DNA of 64,000 nt from Comamonadaceae bacterium CG12_big_fil_rev_8_21_14_0_65_59_15 (lineage in GTDB: Bacteria > Pseudomonadota > Gammaproteobacteria > Burkholderiales > Burkholderiaceae_C): assembly GCA_002786915.1 (NCBI GenBank), contig PCUV01000049.1:155601-219600 (forward strand), in the 5' to 3' direction. The notes beneath the pieces were generated by a model. The model was not told where the DNA came from and searched no databases. It saw nothing but the letters and a program-made list of their open reading frames with translations. Each line of letters starts with the position of its first letter. Position 1 is the first letter of the stretch. Below, piece by piece: positions 43,982 through 53,685 of the stretch. The position numbers were made by a program, and so were the translations under genes.

Positions 43982-44467
43982 TTATTTGCCCGCACGCGGC
44001 TTGCGTTTGGGCGCCAGCAGTGTGCCGCGACAGGTGGGCGCACCGCACCAGCAGGGGTAGTCGGCCTTGAGCTTGGGGGTGTAGCGCTCGTCGATGATCA
44101 GGCCGTAGTCGTAATGCAACTCCTCGCCTGCGGCAATGTCGCGCAAGGCTTTGATGAAGATGCGCCCCCCCACCTCTTCGGCTTCGCAATTGCCGTCGCA
44201 CGAATGGTTGATCCAGCGCGACGAGTTGCCGCCGTGCAGCGCGTCAATCACACGGTGCTCGTCAATATGAAAGTAAAACGTGTGATTGGGGTCAGTCGGG
44301 TCGTGCGGATGCCGCGCCTGCGCCTCTTTCCAGCTAATGACCTCACCGACGTATTCAATAATGGTCTCGCCCGCCGCTATTGGCTGCACGGCATAGACGC
44401 CCTTGCCATGTATGCCCGAGCGGCGGACCTGGATGCGACGGGTTTTTGAAGCGGATTTTTTGGGCAC
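43982..44467 (-). CDS. SET domain protein-lysine methyltransferase
   Basis: A 161-aa protein with a complete SET domain: RRIQVRRSGIHGKGVYAVQP at the start, the SAM-binding/catalytic RWINHSCDGNCEAEE, GEELHYDYGL, and a post-SET zinc motif CWCGAPTCRG. SET enzymes methylate lysines of histones and other proteins in eukaryotes; bacterial homologues are patchy. The start is GTG at 44467 (PKKSASKTRR). It is divergent from topB, 73 nt away. Targets are unknown, but the neighbouring TopB has a lysine-rich H1-like linker. Confidence 0.93.
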   Translation of the reverse strand: MPKKSASKTRRIQVRRSGIHGKGVYAVQPIAAGETIIEYVGEVISWKEAQARHPHDPTDPNHTFYFHIDEHRVIDALHGGNSSRWINHSCDGNCEAEEVGGRIFIKALRDIAAGEELHYDYGLIIDERYTPKLKADYPCWCGAPTCRGTLLAPKRKPRAGK

Positions 44468-44540
44468 GGTAAAAATTTGGTATCGTGAACTCGTATGGGT
44501 GCGCGCGTGTGCGCCCGCGAGGGAAAAGGATTGTAGTCAG

Positions 44541-47500
44541 ATGAATGCCACAGCAACTTCCAAAACATTGGTCATCGCCGAAAAGCCATCGGTGGCACAA
44601 GACATCGTGCGCGCCTTGACGCCACTGGCGGGCAAGTTCGAAAAACACGACGAGCACTTTGAAAACGACACGTACGTGGTCACCAGCGCGGTCGGTCACC
44701 TGGTTGAAATCGAAGCGCCAGAACAATACGACGTGAAACGCGGCAAGTGGAGCTTTGCCCACCTGCCGGTGATTCCGCCGCACTTTGACCTCAAACCCGT
44801 GGACAAGACCAAGACGCGCCTGAATGCTGTGGTGCGGCTGGCCAAGCGCAAGGACGTGGGCTTGCTCATCAACGCCTGCGATGCCGGGCGCGAGGGCGAG
44901 CTGATCTTTCGCCTGATCGAGCAATACGCGGGCGGTGTCAAACCACTGGGCAAACCGGTGCAGCGCCTGTGGCTGCAAAGCATGACGCCGCAAGCCATCC
45001 GCGACGGCTTTCAACACCTGCGTAGCAACGCCCAAATGCAGCCGCTGGCCGACGCCGCGCGCTGCCGCTCTGAGGCCGACTGGCTGGTGGGCATCAATGG
45101 CACACGCGCCATGACCGCGTTTAACTCGCGTGACGGCGGCTTCTTTTTAACCACGGTGGGCCGGGTGCAAACGCCCACACTCAGCGTGGTGGTGGAGCGC
45201 GAGGAGCAAATTCGCGCTTTTGTCAGCCGCGACTATTGGGAAATCCACGCCACTTTTGCTGCTCAGGCCGGCCAATATCCCGGCAAATGGTTTGACCCGG
45301 CCTGGAAGAAAGAGGCCGACGATGCCGAGAAGAAGGCCGACCGTGTCTGGTCTGCCGCACAGGCGCAAGCCATTGCCGATGCGGTGCGCGGCCAGGCCGC
45401 CACGGTCACAGAAGAAAGCAAACCCACCACGCAAGCCAGCCCGCTGCTGTTTGACCTGACCAGTTTGCAGCGCGAGGCCAACGGCAAATTTGGTTTCAGT
45501 GCCAAGGCCACCTTGCAAATCGCGCAAAGCCTGTATGAGCGCCACAAGGCCCTGACCTACCCGCGTACCGACGCGCGCGCCCTGCCTGAAGACTATCTGC
45601 CGGTGGTCAAGCAGACCTTTGAGATGCTGGCCGACTCCGGCATGAAGCACCTGGCACCGCACGCACGCACGGCGTTGAACCACAGTTACCTGCGCTTTAG
45701 CAAGCGCATCTTTGACAACAGCAAGATCAGCGATCACTTTGCCATCATCCCCACGCTGCAAGCGCCCAACGGGCTCTCAGAAGCAGAGCAGAAGCTGTAC
45801 GATTTGGTGGTGCGCCGCTTCATGGCGGTGTTTTTCCCCAGCGCCGAATACCAGGTGACGACGCGCATCAGCAAGGTGCAGCAGCACAGTTTTAAAACAG
45901 AAGGCAAGGTGCTGGTCAAGCCAGGCTGGTTGGCCATTTATGGCAAAGAAGCCGCTGACGAGGTGGCGGATGCCAAAGACGGCGACAAGGGCCAGAACCT
46001 GGTGCCGGTGCTGCCGGGTGAACACCCAGCGGCGGACAGTACCGAAGCGCGTGGCCTCAAAACCCGCCCTCCGGCGCGTTACTCTGAAGCCACCTTGCTC
46101 GGGGCCATGGAAGGCGCGGGAAAAACCGTGGAAGACGACGAACTGCGTGAAGCCATGCAAGAAAAAGGCCTGGGCACGCCCGCCACCCGCGCCAGCATCA
46201 TCGAAGGCCTGATTGCCGAAAAATACATGCTGCGCGAAGGCCGCGAGCTGATCCCGACCGCGAAGGCGTTCCAGCTCATGACGTTGCTGCGCGGGCTCGA
46301 TGTGCAAGAGCTGTCACGCGCCGACCTGACCGGCGAGTGGGAATACAAGCTCAACCAGATGGAGCACGGCAAGCTCAGCCGCGCCAGCTTCATGGCCGAG
46401 ATTGCCGCCATGACCGAGCGCATGGTCAAAAAGGCCAAGGAATACGACCACGACACCGTGCCCGGCAACTACGCCACGCTGACCGCTCCGTGTCCGAACT
46501 GTGGTGGCGTGGTGAAAGAAAACTACCGCCGGTACGCCTGTAGCGGCGCCGACGGTCAGAGCGAGGGCTGTGGCTTTTCGTTTGGCAAAACCCCGGCCGG
46601 ACGCACCTTTGAGCTGGCCGAGGTGGAGCAATTTTTGCGCGACAAACACATCGGTCCGCTGGACGGTTTTCGCTCCAAGGCGGGCTGGCCGTTCAGTGCC
46701 GAGATGGTCATCAAGTTCGACGACGAAACCAAAAACTACAAGCTGGAATTTGACTTTGGCGACGACAAAAAGGGTGAGGACAGCGGTGAACTGATCGACT
46801 TTTCAGCCCAGGAGCCGCTGGGAGCCTGTCCCAAATGCGGCGCTGGCACTGGAGCTGCCACAGGTGGCAGGGTCTTTGAGCACGGCAAGAACTACGTGTG
46901 TGAAAAATCCGTGCCGACGCTGCAGCAAGCCACGCCCAGCTGCGACTTCAAAACCGGCCAGATCATCCTGCAGCAACCCATTGAGCGCGCGCAAATGGTC
47001 AAGCTGCTGGCCACCGGCAAAACCGATTTATTAGACAAGTTCGTATCCATGCGCACGCGGCGCGCCTTCAAGGCCATGCTGGCCTGGGACGCAGCAGCGG
47101 GCAAGGTCAACTTTGAATTTGCACCAAGCAAATTCCCTCCCCGCAAAACCGCCGCCACACCTTTGACCAAAGCCGCGGTCGCTTCAAAATCAGGAGTTCT
47201 TCGCACAACATCCACGGGGGCTACAGCCTCAAAAGCCTTAAAAACTGCAAAACCTGCAGTCAAGAAGGTGGCCAAGGCGACAGCAGCCAAAACGCCGCGC
47301 AAAGCCCCTGCAGCAGGTGCTGGCTCCACACCCAGTGCGGCCCTGGCGGCGGTGATTGGTGCCGAGCCCATCACACGCCCGCAAGCCATCAAAAAATTGT
47401 GGGAGTACATCAAGGCGAACAACCTGCAAGACCCCAAGGACAAGCGCAACATCAACGCCGACGCCAAGCTGCAAGCGGTGCTGGGCCAGCCCACTGTGGG

Positions 47501-47543
47501 CATGTTTGCGCTCACCGGATTGGTGGGCAAACATCTGGGGTGA
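44541..47543 (+). CDS. topB: DNA topoisomerase III with H1-like linker and C-terminal SWIB domain
   Basis: A 1000-aa type IA topoisomerase. Toprim domain TLVIAEKPSVAQDIVRAL with DAGREGELIFR; catalytic Tyr in ALTYPRTDARALPEDY; zinc-binding regions PCPNCGGVVKE and GACPKCGAG after residue ~640. From ~870 a Lys/Ala/Pro-rich linker (KTAKPAVKKVAKATAAKTPR) leads to a SWIB/MDM2-type domain in the last ~65 residues: ITRPQAIKKLWEYIKANNLQ, then DPKDKRNINADAKLQAV. E. coli TopB lacks this tail (~650 aa). ATG at 44541 with AAAGGA upstream. It decatenates DNA; the tail may add chromatin or protein binding. Confidence 0.93.
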   Translation: MNATATSKTLVIAEKPSVAQDIVRALTPLAGKFEKHDEHFENDTYVVTSAVGHLVEIEAPEQYDVKRGKWSFAHLPVIPPHFDLKPVDKTKTRLNAVVRLAKRKDVGLLINACDAGREGELIFRLIEQYAGGVKPLGKPVQRLWLQSMTPQAIRDGFQHLRSNAQMQPLADAARCRSEADWLVGINGTRAMTAFNSRDGGFFLTTVGRVQTPTLSVVVEREEQIRAFVSRDYWEIHATFAAQAGQYPGKWFDPAWKKEADDAEKKADRVWSAAQAQAIADAVRGQAATVTEESKPTTQASPLLFDLTSLQREANGKFGFSAKATLQIAQSLYERHKALTYPRTDARALPEDYLPVVKQTFEMLADSGMKHLAPHARTALNHSYLRFSKRIFDNSKISDHFAIIPTLQAPNGLSEAEQKLYDLVVRRFMAVFFPSAEYQVTTRISKVQQHSFKTEGKVLVKPGWLAIYGKEAADEVADAKDGDKGQNLVPVLPGEHPAADSTEARGLKTRPPARYSEATLLGAMEGAGKTVEDDELREAMQEKGLGTPATRASIIEGLIAEKYMLREGRELIPTAKAFQLMTLLRGLDVQELSRADLTGEWEYKLNQMEHGKLSRASFMAEIAAMTERMVKKAKEYDHDTVPGNYATLTAPCPNCGGVVKENYRRYACSGADGQSEGCGFSFGKTPAGRTFELAEVEQFLRDKHIGPLDGFRSKAGWPFSAEMVIKFDDETKNYKLEFDFGDDKKGEDSGELIDFSAQEPLGACPKCGAGTGAATGGRVFEHGKNYVCEKSVPTLQQATPSCDFKTGQIILQQPIERAQMVKLLATGKTDLLDKFVSMRTRRAFKAMLAWDAAAGKVNFEFAPSKFPPRKTAATPLTKAAVASKSGVLRTTSTGATASKALKTAKPAVKKVAKATAAKTPRKAPAAGAGSTPSAALAAVIGAEPITRPQAIKKLWEYIKANNLQDPKDKRNINADAKLQAVLGQPTVGMFALTGLVGKHLG

Positions 47544-47604
47544 GGTGGTCGCACCTTGCGACCGCCTTGTCAAAGTGACAGCAACGGTTTGATATGACGT
47601 CGAA

Positions 47605-48186
47605 ATGAGCACTGACATCCAAGACACCACATCCGCATTGCCTGGCATTGCAGTTTCAATACGAACATTGAGAGAACAGCGTGTCATTCTGGACTCTGAC
47701 CTTGCCGCGCTGTACGGTGTTGAAACCAAGCGGTTTAATGAGCAAATCAAGCGGAATCTGGGTCGATTTCCGACAGATTTCATGTTCCGTTTATCTTCCG
47801 AGGAATTTGAATCTTTAAGGTCGCAATTTGCGACCTTAAAGCAGGGCAGAGGGCAACATCGCAAATACTTGCCCTACGCATTCACCGAGCATGGAGCGAT
47901 CATGGCAGCCATGGTGCTGGGCAGTGACCGAGCCATAGAGGTCTCGGTTCATGTGGTACGGGCCTTTGTGCAGTTGCGCCAAGCCGCCGTCACGCACGCA
48001 GATTTGGCCCAACGCCTCTATGAACTTGAAATGAAAGTAGAGGGTGTGGAAATCAAAACCGACGCTTTTGCCCATAACACGCGCAACCAACTCAGACAGG
48101 TTTTTGATGCCCTGCGCGCGCTCACGCAGCCGCCAGACCCACCCCAGCGGGCCATTGGCTTCATCCTGCCCCCTGACAAACCTTGA
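47605..48186 (+). CDS. ORF6N domain DNA-binding protein
   Basis: A 193-aa protein. Residues ~15-110 match the ORF6N domain: IRTLREQRVILDSDLAALYG, VETKRFNEQIKRNLGRFP, then YAFTEHGAIMAAMVLGSDRA. The C-terminal part is helical. ORF6N proteins occur in phages and accessory islands and are thought to bind DNA. It lies just upstream of the MmeI-like restriction-modification gene (48-nt gap), so it may belong to that accessory locus. Confidence 0.88.
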   Translation: MSTDIQDTTSALPGIAVSIRTLREQRVILDSDLAALYGVETKRFNEQIKRNLGRFPTDFMFRLSSEEFESLRSQFATLKQGRGQHRKYLPYAFTEHGAIMAAMVLGSDRAIEVSVHVVRAFVQLRQAAVTHADLAQRLYELEMKVEGVEIKTDAFAHNTRNQLRQVFDALRALTQPPDPPQRAIGFILPPDKP

Positions 48187-48234
48187 TCCACTACCGTCTG
48201 AACTAACCCGCAACGAAAAGACTGATCTACCACC

Positions 48235-51137
48235 ATGCCTCTTGACTGGAAAGAAATTGCCAACCGTGCCCGGGCTTTCTCCAATGACTGGCAGCACGTC
48301 GAGCGCGAAGACGCTGATGCCAAAAGCTTTTGGGACGAGTTCTTTGAAGTCTTTGGCATCAAGCGGCGCAAGGTGGCCACTTTTGAGAAGCGCGTCAAAA
48401 AGTTTGACGACAAAGATGGCTATATCGACTTGCTGTGGAAAGGCACGCTGTTGATCGAGCACAAAAGCCGGGGCAAGGATTTGGCGCGGGCCTATAGGCA
48501 GGCCAGAGACTACTTTCCGGGTCTGCAACCGGACGAAGAGCCGCGTTACATCCTGTTGTGCGATTTCTGGCAATTTGAGCTGCACGACCTTGATGAAGAC
48601 CTCGTTCACCGCTTCACGCTACCCGAGCTGGACAAGCATCTGCGGCTTTTCTATTTCATCGCCGGTTACCGCAAGCAGCGCATCCGGGTTGAAGAAGCCA
48701 TTAACCGCGTGGCGGTGGATGCCCTGGGCGAGCTGCACGATGCGCTAAAAAAAGACGGTTACAGCGGCCATCATTTGGAAGTATTCCTGGTGCGTCTGCT
48801 GTTTTGCCTGTTTGCCGATGACACCGGTATTTTTCAGCCCAAAGACAGTTTTCACGACCTGATCGACTTCCACACCCATGAGGACGGCTCGAATGTGGGC
48901 GCGGTGCTCGACACCCTGTTTGTCACGCTTAACAAAGACACTCCAGCACGACAGACCTCACTGGCTGAACAATTCAGTTTGTTCCCCTACATCAATGGCC
49001 GTCTGTTTGAAGAGCGCATTGACCCGCCCGCCTTCACCGCCGCCATGCGCCGCCAGCTCATCACTCTGTGCCAGCGCAACTGGGGCAACATTTCGCCAGC
49101 TTCGGTGCGATGTTCCAGCGCGTGATTGAGCTTGATGCTGCAGAGCGCCGCCGTGAACTGGGTGCGCACTACACCAGTGAAACCAACATCCTGAAACTGA
49201 TTCACCCCTTGTTTCTGGATGAGTTGCGTGCTGAATTTGAAAAAGTCAAAGGCGACGCCAATCGCCTGTTTGCATTCCATAAAAAGCTGCAAACTCTGAC
49301 TTTTCTTGACCCGGCCTGCGGCTGCGGCAACTTTTTAGTGGTGGCCTACCGTGAGCTACGCAAGCTGGAGCTTGACGTGATGCGCGCGGCCAGCCACTTT
49401 GGCAGCCGCATCGGCCATGTGTTCGACTTTCTCAAGGTCGATGTGGATCAGTTTTACGGCATCGAATACGAAGAATTTCCGGCGCAAGTGGCGCAGGTGG
49501 CCATGTGGCTCACCGACCACCAGATGAACGTGGAGGCAGGTACCGAATTTGGCGAACCCATGCTGCGCGTGCCCTTGAAGCGCAGCGCCCACATCCGCCA
49601 CGGCAACGCCTTGCGCATTGACTGGGCCGATTTTGTGCCGCCCACCCAGTTGAACTACATCCTGGGCAACCCGCCGTTTGTGGGCAAGCAACACCAGTCG
49701 GATGAGCAAAAAGAAGACATGGAAACCGTTTGTACGGGTATGAAAGGAGCCGGTGTGCTGGACTATGTGGCCGGCTGGTACATCAAAGCGGCACGTTACA
49801 TCACCACCGCACCGGACAGCTTTGCTGGTATCAACGCAGCGGCCAGCCGCGACCGCAAAAAGTTCAAGGACGTGAAGTTTGGCGGCGCGGCCACTGGCTT
49901 TGGTGACATGTTTGCCGACGTGGACCGGGCGGAAACGCTGGCTCGGCGTAAGGTGCGCTGCGGTTTTGTCTCCACCAACAGTATCACCCAGGGCGAGCAG
50001 GTTGCGCCACTGTGGGGCTGGATGCTGAACGCTGGCATGCACATCCAGTTTGCACACCGCACGTTTCAGTGGAGCAACGACGCGCCGGGCAAAGCGGCAG
50101 TGCATTGCGTCATCGTCGGCTTTGGGGTCGACAAGCCCAGAAAAGTGCCGCTGGCCGATTATGAAACCGTCAAGTCCGAGCCGGTGATTTCCGATGTAAG
50201 CAACATCAACCCCTATTTGGTCGAAGCGGCCGACTTGGTGCTTGACAAACGCCGCACCCCAATTTGTCCGGTGCCTGAGATTGTTTTCGGTTCCATGCCC
50301 AATGATGGCGGGTATTTGCTGCTTTCAACCCCAGAGCGTGATGAACTGCTGGCCAAAGAGCCAAATGCCGCACCGTGGATTCGTCGCTTTCTGGGTGCCG
50401 ACGAATTCATCAATGGGCTGGAGCGCTGGTGTCTGTGGCTGGTGGAATGCCCGGCGGCGGAACTCAAAGCCATGCCGGAGGTGATGAAGCGGGTGCGCGC
50501 CGTGGAGCAGCAGCGCCGCGCCAGCACGCGACCCGCCACGCAAGCGCTGGCCGACCGACCGCATTTGTTTGGCGAAATTCGCCAACCCAGCGGGCGCTAT
50601 ATCCTTTTGCCAGCCCATTCTTCCGAGCGGCGTAGCGTCATTCCAATTGGCTTCATGCCGCCCGATGTGATCGTCGGCAACGCCAACCTGTGCATCCCGA
50701 ATGCGGGCCTGTATGAGTTTGGCATCTTGACCTCACGGATGCACATGGCTTGGGTCAGCCATGTCTGCGGTCGCATCAAGAGCGACTACCGCTACACCAA
50801 CCAGATTGTTTACAACAACTTCCCCTGGCCCGATTTCTCTCAAAGTTTCAAGTCAAATCAGCCTCCATCCCATGTAGAACAAGCGCAAGCAGCTATCGAA
50901 ACTACAGTAAAAGCGGTGCTCGATGCGCGTGCCATGGAGGTGGGTGCGACGCTGGCCGACCTGTATAACCCGCCCATGCCAACGGCCCTGCTCAAGGCGC
51001 ACCGGGCGCTGGATGCAGCGGTCGATGCGGCCTACGCCCTGAACGGTGGCAAGAAAAACTGGAAGACCGATGCCGAGCGTGTCGCCTTTTTGTTTGGCCG
51101 CTACGAGGCCCTGACCAACATAGGGCACTCCGCCTGA
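48235..51137 (+). pseudogene. MmeI-like (type IIL) restriction endonuclease-methyltransferase, frameshifted
   Basis: ORFs 48235-49125 and 49068-51137 are two parts of one ~965-aa protein. The N-terminal part has a PD-(D/E)xK-like site (GYIDLLWKGTLLIEHKSRGK). The second part has SAM motif LTFLDPACGCGNFLVVAYRE, catalytic NPPF in LNYILGNPPFVGK, and a C-terminal target-recognition region. One base (modulo 3) is missing near 49095-49105, where NISPA should continue into FGAMFQRV. Such enzymes cut near and methylate their own site. The second ORF could still make the methylase part if reinitiated. A copy of the AT-rich repeat lies near 50876-50925. Confidence 0.85.
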
Positions 51138-51166
51138 AGCCAAAAGAGGCCAAGCCAAACCAACAC

Positions 51167-51784
51167 CTACTGATCCAGCCACTGGCAAATCGGCTGCCAC
51201 TGCGCCAGGTCGCGCGCCACGCGTTCGGGGGCCAGGTCGAACACGGTCAGGCCGTGCGCGGCCAGTTGCACGTAGTTTTGTGTGTCGCGCAGCGTGCCCA
51301 ACACCGGCAGACCGGTACTGACCACAAAATTGCGCAACTGTTCGGCCGCGCGGGTGCGCTCATCGACCCGCATGGCGACGATGCCCACCTGTGTTTTATC
51401 GGTCTTGACGCGTTCGGCCAACTCGTCCAGAAAGTCGCGCGTGGCAAAGATGTCAAACACGCTAGGTTGTAGCGGCACCACCACCTTGTGCGCCAGCCTG
51501 AGCACGTCTTTGAGCCGCTTGCCGTGCAGCCCGGCCGAGGTGTCAATCACCGCGTGCGTGGTGCCCTTCGGCGGCTTGGCAATCTGGTCGTCATTGATGT
51601 CCCAACTGGCGATCGGCTGTGCTGTGGCCGGGCGAAGCGACAACCACAGTTGGCTGGACTGCTGGCGATCTGCATCGCCCAGCATCACGCGCTGGCTCTG
51701 GCTGGCAAAGTAACCCGCGATGTGGGTGGACAGCGTGGACTTGCCCACGCCGCCTTTTGGGTTGGCAACAACAATGACTGGCAT
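51167..51784 (-). CDS. ParA family ATPase
   Basis: A 205-aa deviant Walker ATPase. Start MPVIVVANPKGGVGKSTLST with the ParA-type KGGVGKST; HAVIDTSAGLHGKRLKDVL in place of Walker B; LGTLRDTQNYVQLAAHGLTV near the C-terminus. It is smaller than chromosomal ParA and has no ParB neighbour, so it resembles the stand-alone ParA/MipZ or PpfA-type position-control ATPases. ATG at 51784. Convergent with the MmeI-like gene. Confidence 0.88.
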   Translation of the reverse strand: MPVIVVANPKGGVGKSTLSTHIAGYFASQSQRVMLGDADRQQSSQLWLSLRPATAQPIASWDINDDQIAKPPKGTTHAVIDTSAGLHGKRLKDVLRLAHKVVVPLQPSVFDIFATRDFLDELAERVKTDKTQVGIVAMRVDERTRAAEQLRNFVVSTGLPVLGTLRDTQNYVQLAAHGLTVFDLAPERVARDLAQWQPICQWLDQ

Positions 51785-51965
51785 GGATGAACCCTCCGGC
51801 AATGCAACAGCCGCCATGTTATCGGCAAGCACGATGTAGGGAAAACCCTTGCGACAGCGTGCCCGGCGGACATCAGAATGTCACGCGGCTGACATAACAG
51901 GGCTCTTTCAGGCAAGGCTGCTGAAATCTGTACCGGCCCCATTGAGCTCACCTCAAGGAAGCACC

Positions 51966-52305
51966 ATGAAATTGCGCTATTCACTGATTGCCACGGGCGT
52001 TGCCGCGCTCCTGTGTACCGGCTCTGCGCTTGGCCCAGGCCGCAGAACAAGCATCCGTTTCAGCGCCTGTAGCCATTCCAAACAATCGTGTTCGCGCGAC
52101 GCCCCCCGGCGTGCGCCGCGCGCGTGATGACGAGCTGGTACAAAAGTGGGTAAGAGCAGACTCCCCCGCCATTCAAGGCGCGGCGCCGCGTCCTAACCCC
52201 TCGCTCAACCGGAGCACCAACGGCAGGCCACCAGGCCCGGTCTGGCGGTACGCGGTACATTTTCGTCAGCCCGGGCCTGGCGTCCTGCCGCTGGCGCCCG
52301 GTTAG
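51966..52305 (+). pseudogene. Small exported protein, frameshifted, ending inside an attC-like hairpin
   Basis: Translation begins MKLRYSLIATGVAALLCTGS with a Sec signal peptide. At TCTGCGCTTGGCCCAGG one extra T shifts the frame; without it the protein continues ALAQAAEQASVSAPVAIPNN, with a good cleavage site. The restored frame runs into the attC-like element and stops at 52305. No family is recognised. The ORF ending in the hairpin is reminiscent of an integron cassette. Confidence in the frameshift is good; in the identity low. Confidence 0.6.
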
Positions 52306-52317
52306 CTCGAGCGTTCA
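52192..52317. repeat. attC-like (59-base-element-like) hairpin
   Basis: Outer boxes CCTAACCCCTCGCTCAACCG and CGGTTAGCTCGAGCG are imperfect complements resembling integron attC ends (CTAAC...; ...GTTAG, with GAGCG). The inner arms 52221-52240 and 52271-52290 pair at 18 of 20 positions around a 30-nt loop. The right-hand core GTTCAAA departs from GTTRRRY. No integrase is in the window. Confidence 0.6.
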
Positions 52318-52400
52318 AACCGCACGCGAAACACGTTGCCGTTGAATGAAGCTGCTCAATAAACCATGCAAAACCTCCAACTAATGGATAAACTACATGG

Positions 52401-53606
52401 ATGTATAAACGGATTATCAACCAGCAGCTCGGCGAGCTATTGACCCAGTTTCCGGCGGTTGCGCTCTTGGGGCCGCGCCAGGCAGGCAAGACCACACTGG
52501 CCATCGCTCAAAAGGAAAGCCATCCCGATGCGCTTTACCTGGATTTGGAGTTGCCCTCTGCCCAAAGACAGCTTGACGACCCTGAGGCGTTCTTTTTGGC
52601 GCACCCCAAGCAACTGGTAATCCTGGATGAAGTTCAGCGTCTGCCGGGGATATTCAGCATCCTGCGGGGCGTGATCGATCAACGCCGCCGTCAGGGTGAA
52701 GACGCTGGTCAATTTCTTTTGCTGGGGTCGGCATCGGGTGCGCTGCTGCAACAGTCCAGTGAAAGTCTCGCAGGGCGGGTGGCTCAAGTGGAGCTGACCC
52801 CTTTTCAGGCCCGCGAGGTGCTCGCAAACGATTTCAGCGCCGCCGACATGGATACCTTGTGGGTGCGCGGTGGCTTCCCCTTGGCATGGCTGGCTCACAG
52901 CGCTGCCACCAGCATGACCTGGCGCGAGGTGTTCATCACCACCTATCTTGAAAAAGACATTCCGGCACTAGGCCCCAGAATACCAGCAACCACCTTGCGC
53001 AGGTTGTGGACTATGCTGGCTCACAATCAGGGTGCGTTGCTGGACCAGTCCAAACTGGCCGCCGCCCTAGCCATCAGCGGCCAAACGGTGGGGCGTTATG
53101 TGGATTTGCTTTGCGATTTGATGCTGGTGCGGCGTTTGCCAGCTTGGAGCGGCAACGTCGGCAAGCGGCTGATTCGTGCGCCTAAGGTCTACGTGCGCGA
53201 CAGCGGACTGGTTCACGCCTTGCTTGGCTTGCCGGACCTGGATGCGGTGTTGAGCCACCCAGTGGCTGGTGTCAGTTGGGAGGGTTTTGTGGTTGAGCAG
53301 CTTATCAACGCCGCTCCCGGTGGACAGGCCAGCTTTTACAGAACCAGCAATGGTGCAGAAGTTGATCTTGTACTGGAGTTTCGCAGCGGGCAAACCTGGG
53401 TCATTGAAGTCAAACGATCTTCTGCGCCCACCGTGTCAAAAGGGTTTCACCTGGCCGCCCAGGATTTAAGCGCCTCGCGCAAGTTGCTGATAGCGCCAGT
53501 TCAACAGGCTTACCCCATAAAGGAAGGTATTGAAGTCATGAACCCAATGCAAGCCGCCCAAATGATTGCACTGAACGTAGCCAAAGCGAATCAACCTGCA
53601 ATCTGA
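52401..53606 (+). CDS. ATPase of the DUF4143 family
   Basis: A 401-aa protein. The AAA-like N-terminal half has Walker A LLGPRQAGKTTLA and Walker B QLVILDEVQRLPG. The C-terminal DUF4143 domain contains AEVDLVLEFRSGQTWVIEVK, a PD-(D/E)xK-like nuclease pattern. These proteins are widespread in accessory regions, and their role is not settled. Intact reading frame. It follows the attC-like element and precedes the eutB remnant. Confidence 0.9.
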   Translation: MYKRIINQQLGELLTQFPAVALLGPRQAGKTTLAIAQKESHPDALYLDLELPSAQRQLDDPEAFFLAHPKQLVILDEVQRLPGIFSILRGVIDQRRRQGEDAGQFLLLGSASGALLQQSSESLAGRVAQVELTPFQAREVLANDFSAADMDTLWVRGGFPLAWLAHSAATSMTWREVFITTYLEKDIPALGPRIPATTLRRLWTMLAHNQGALLDQSKLAAALAISGQTVGRYVDLLCDLMLVRRLPAWSGNVGKRLIRAPKVYVRDSGLVHALLGLPDLDAVLSHPVAGVSWEGFVVEQLINAAPGGQASFYRTSNGAEVDLVLEFRSGQTWVIEVKRSSAPTVSKGFHLAAQDLSASRKLLIAPVQQAYPIKEGIEVMNPMQAAQMIALNVAKANQPAI

Positions 53607-53685
53607 AGAAATGATTTTCAGACTACAGGCTATTGTTGCGTTGCCGCTGGGTTAAAGTGCCATCCAAAGACTGAAGTCAAAGACC

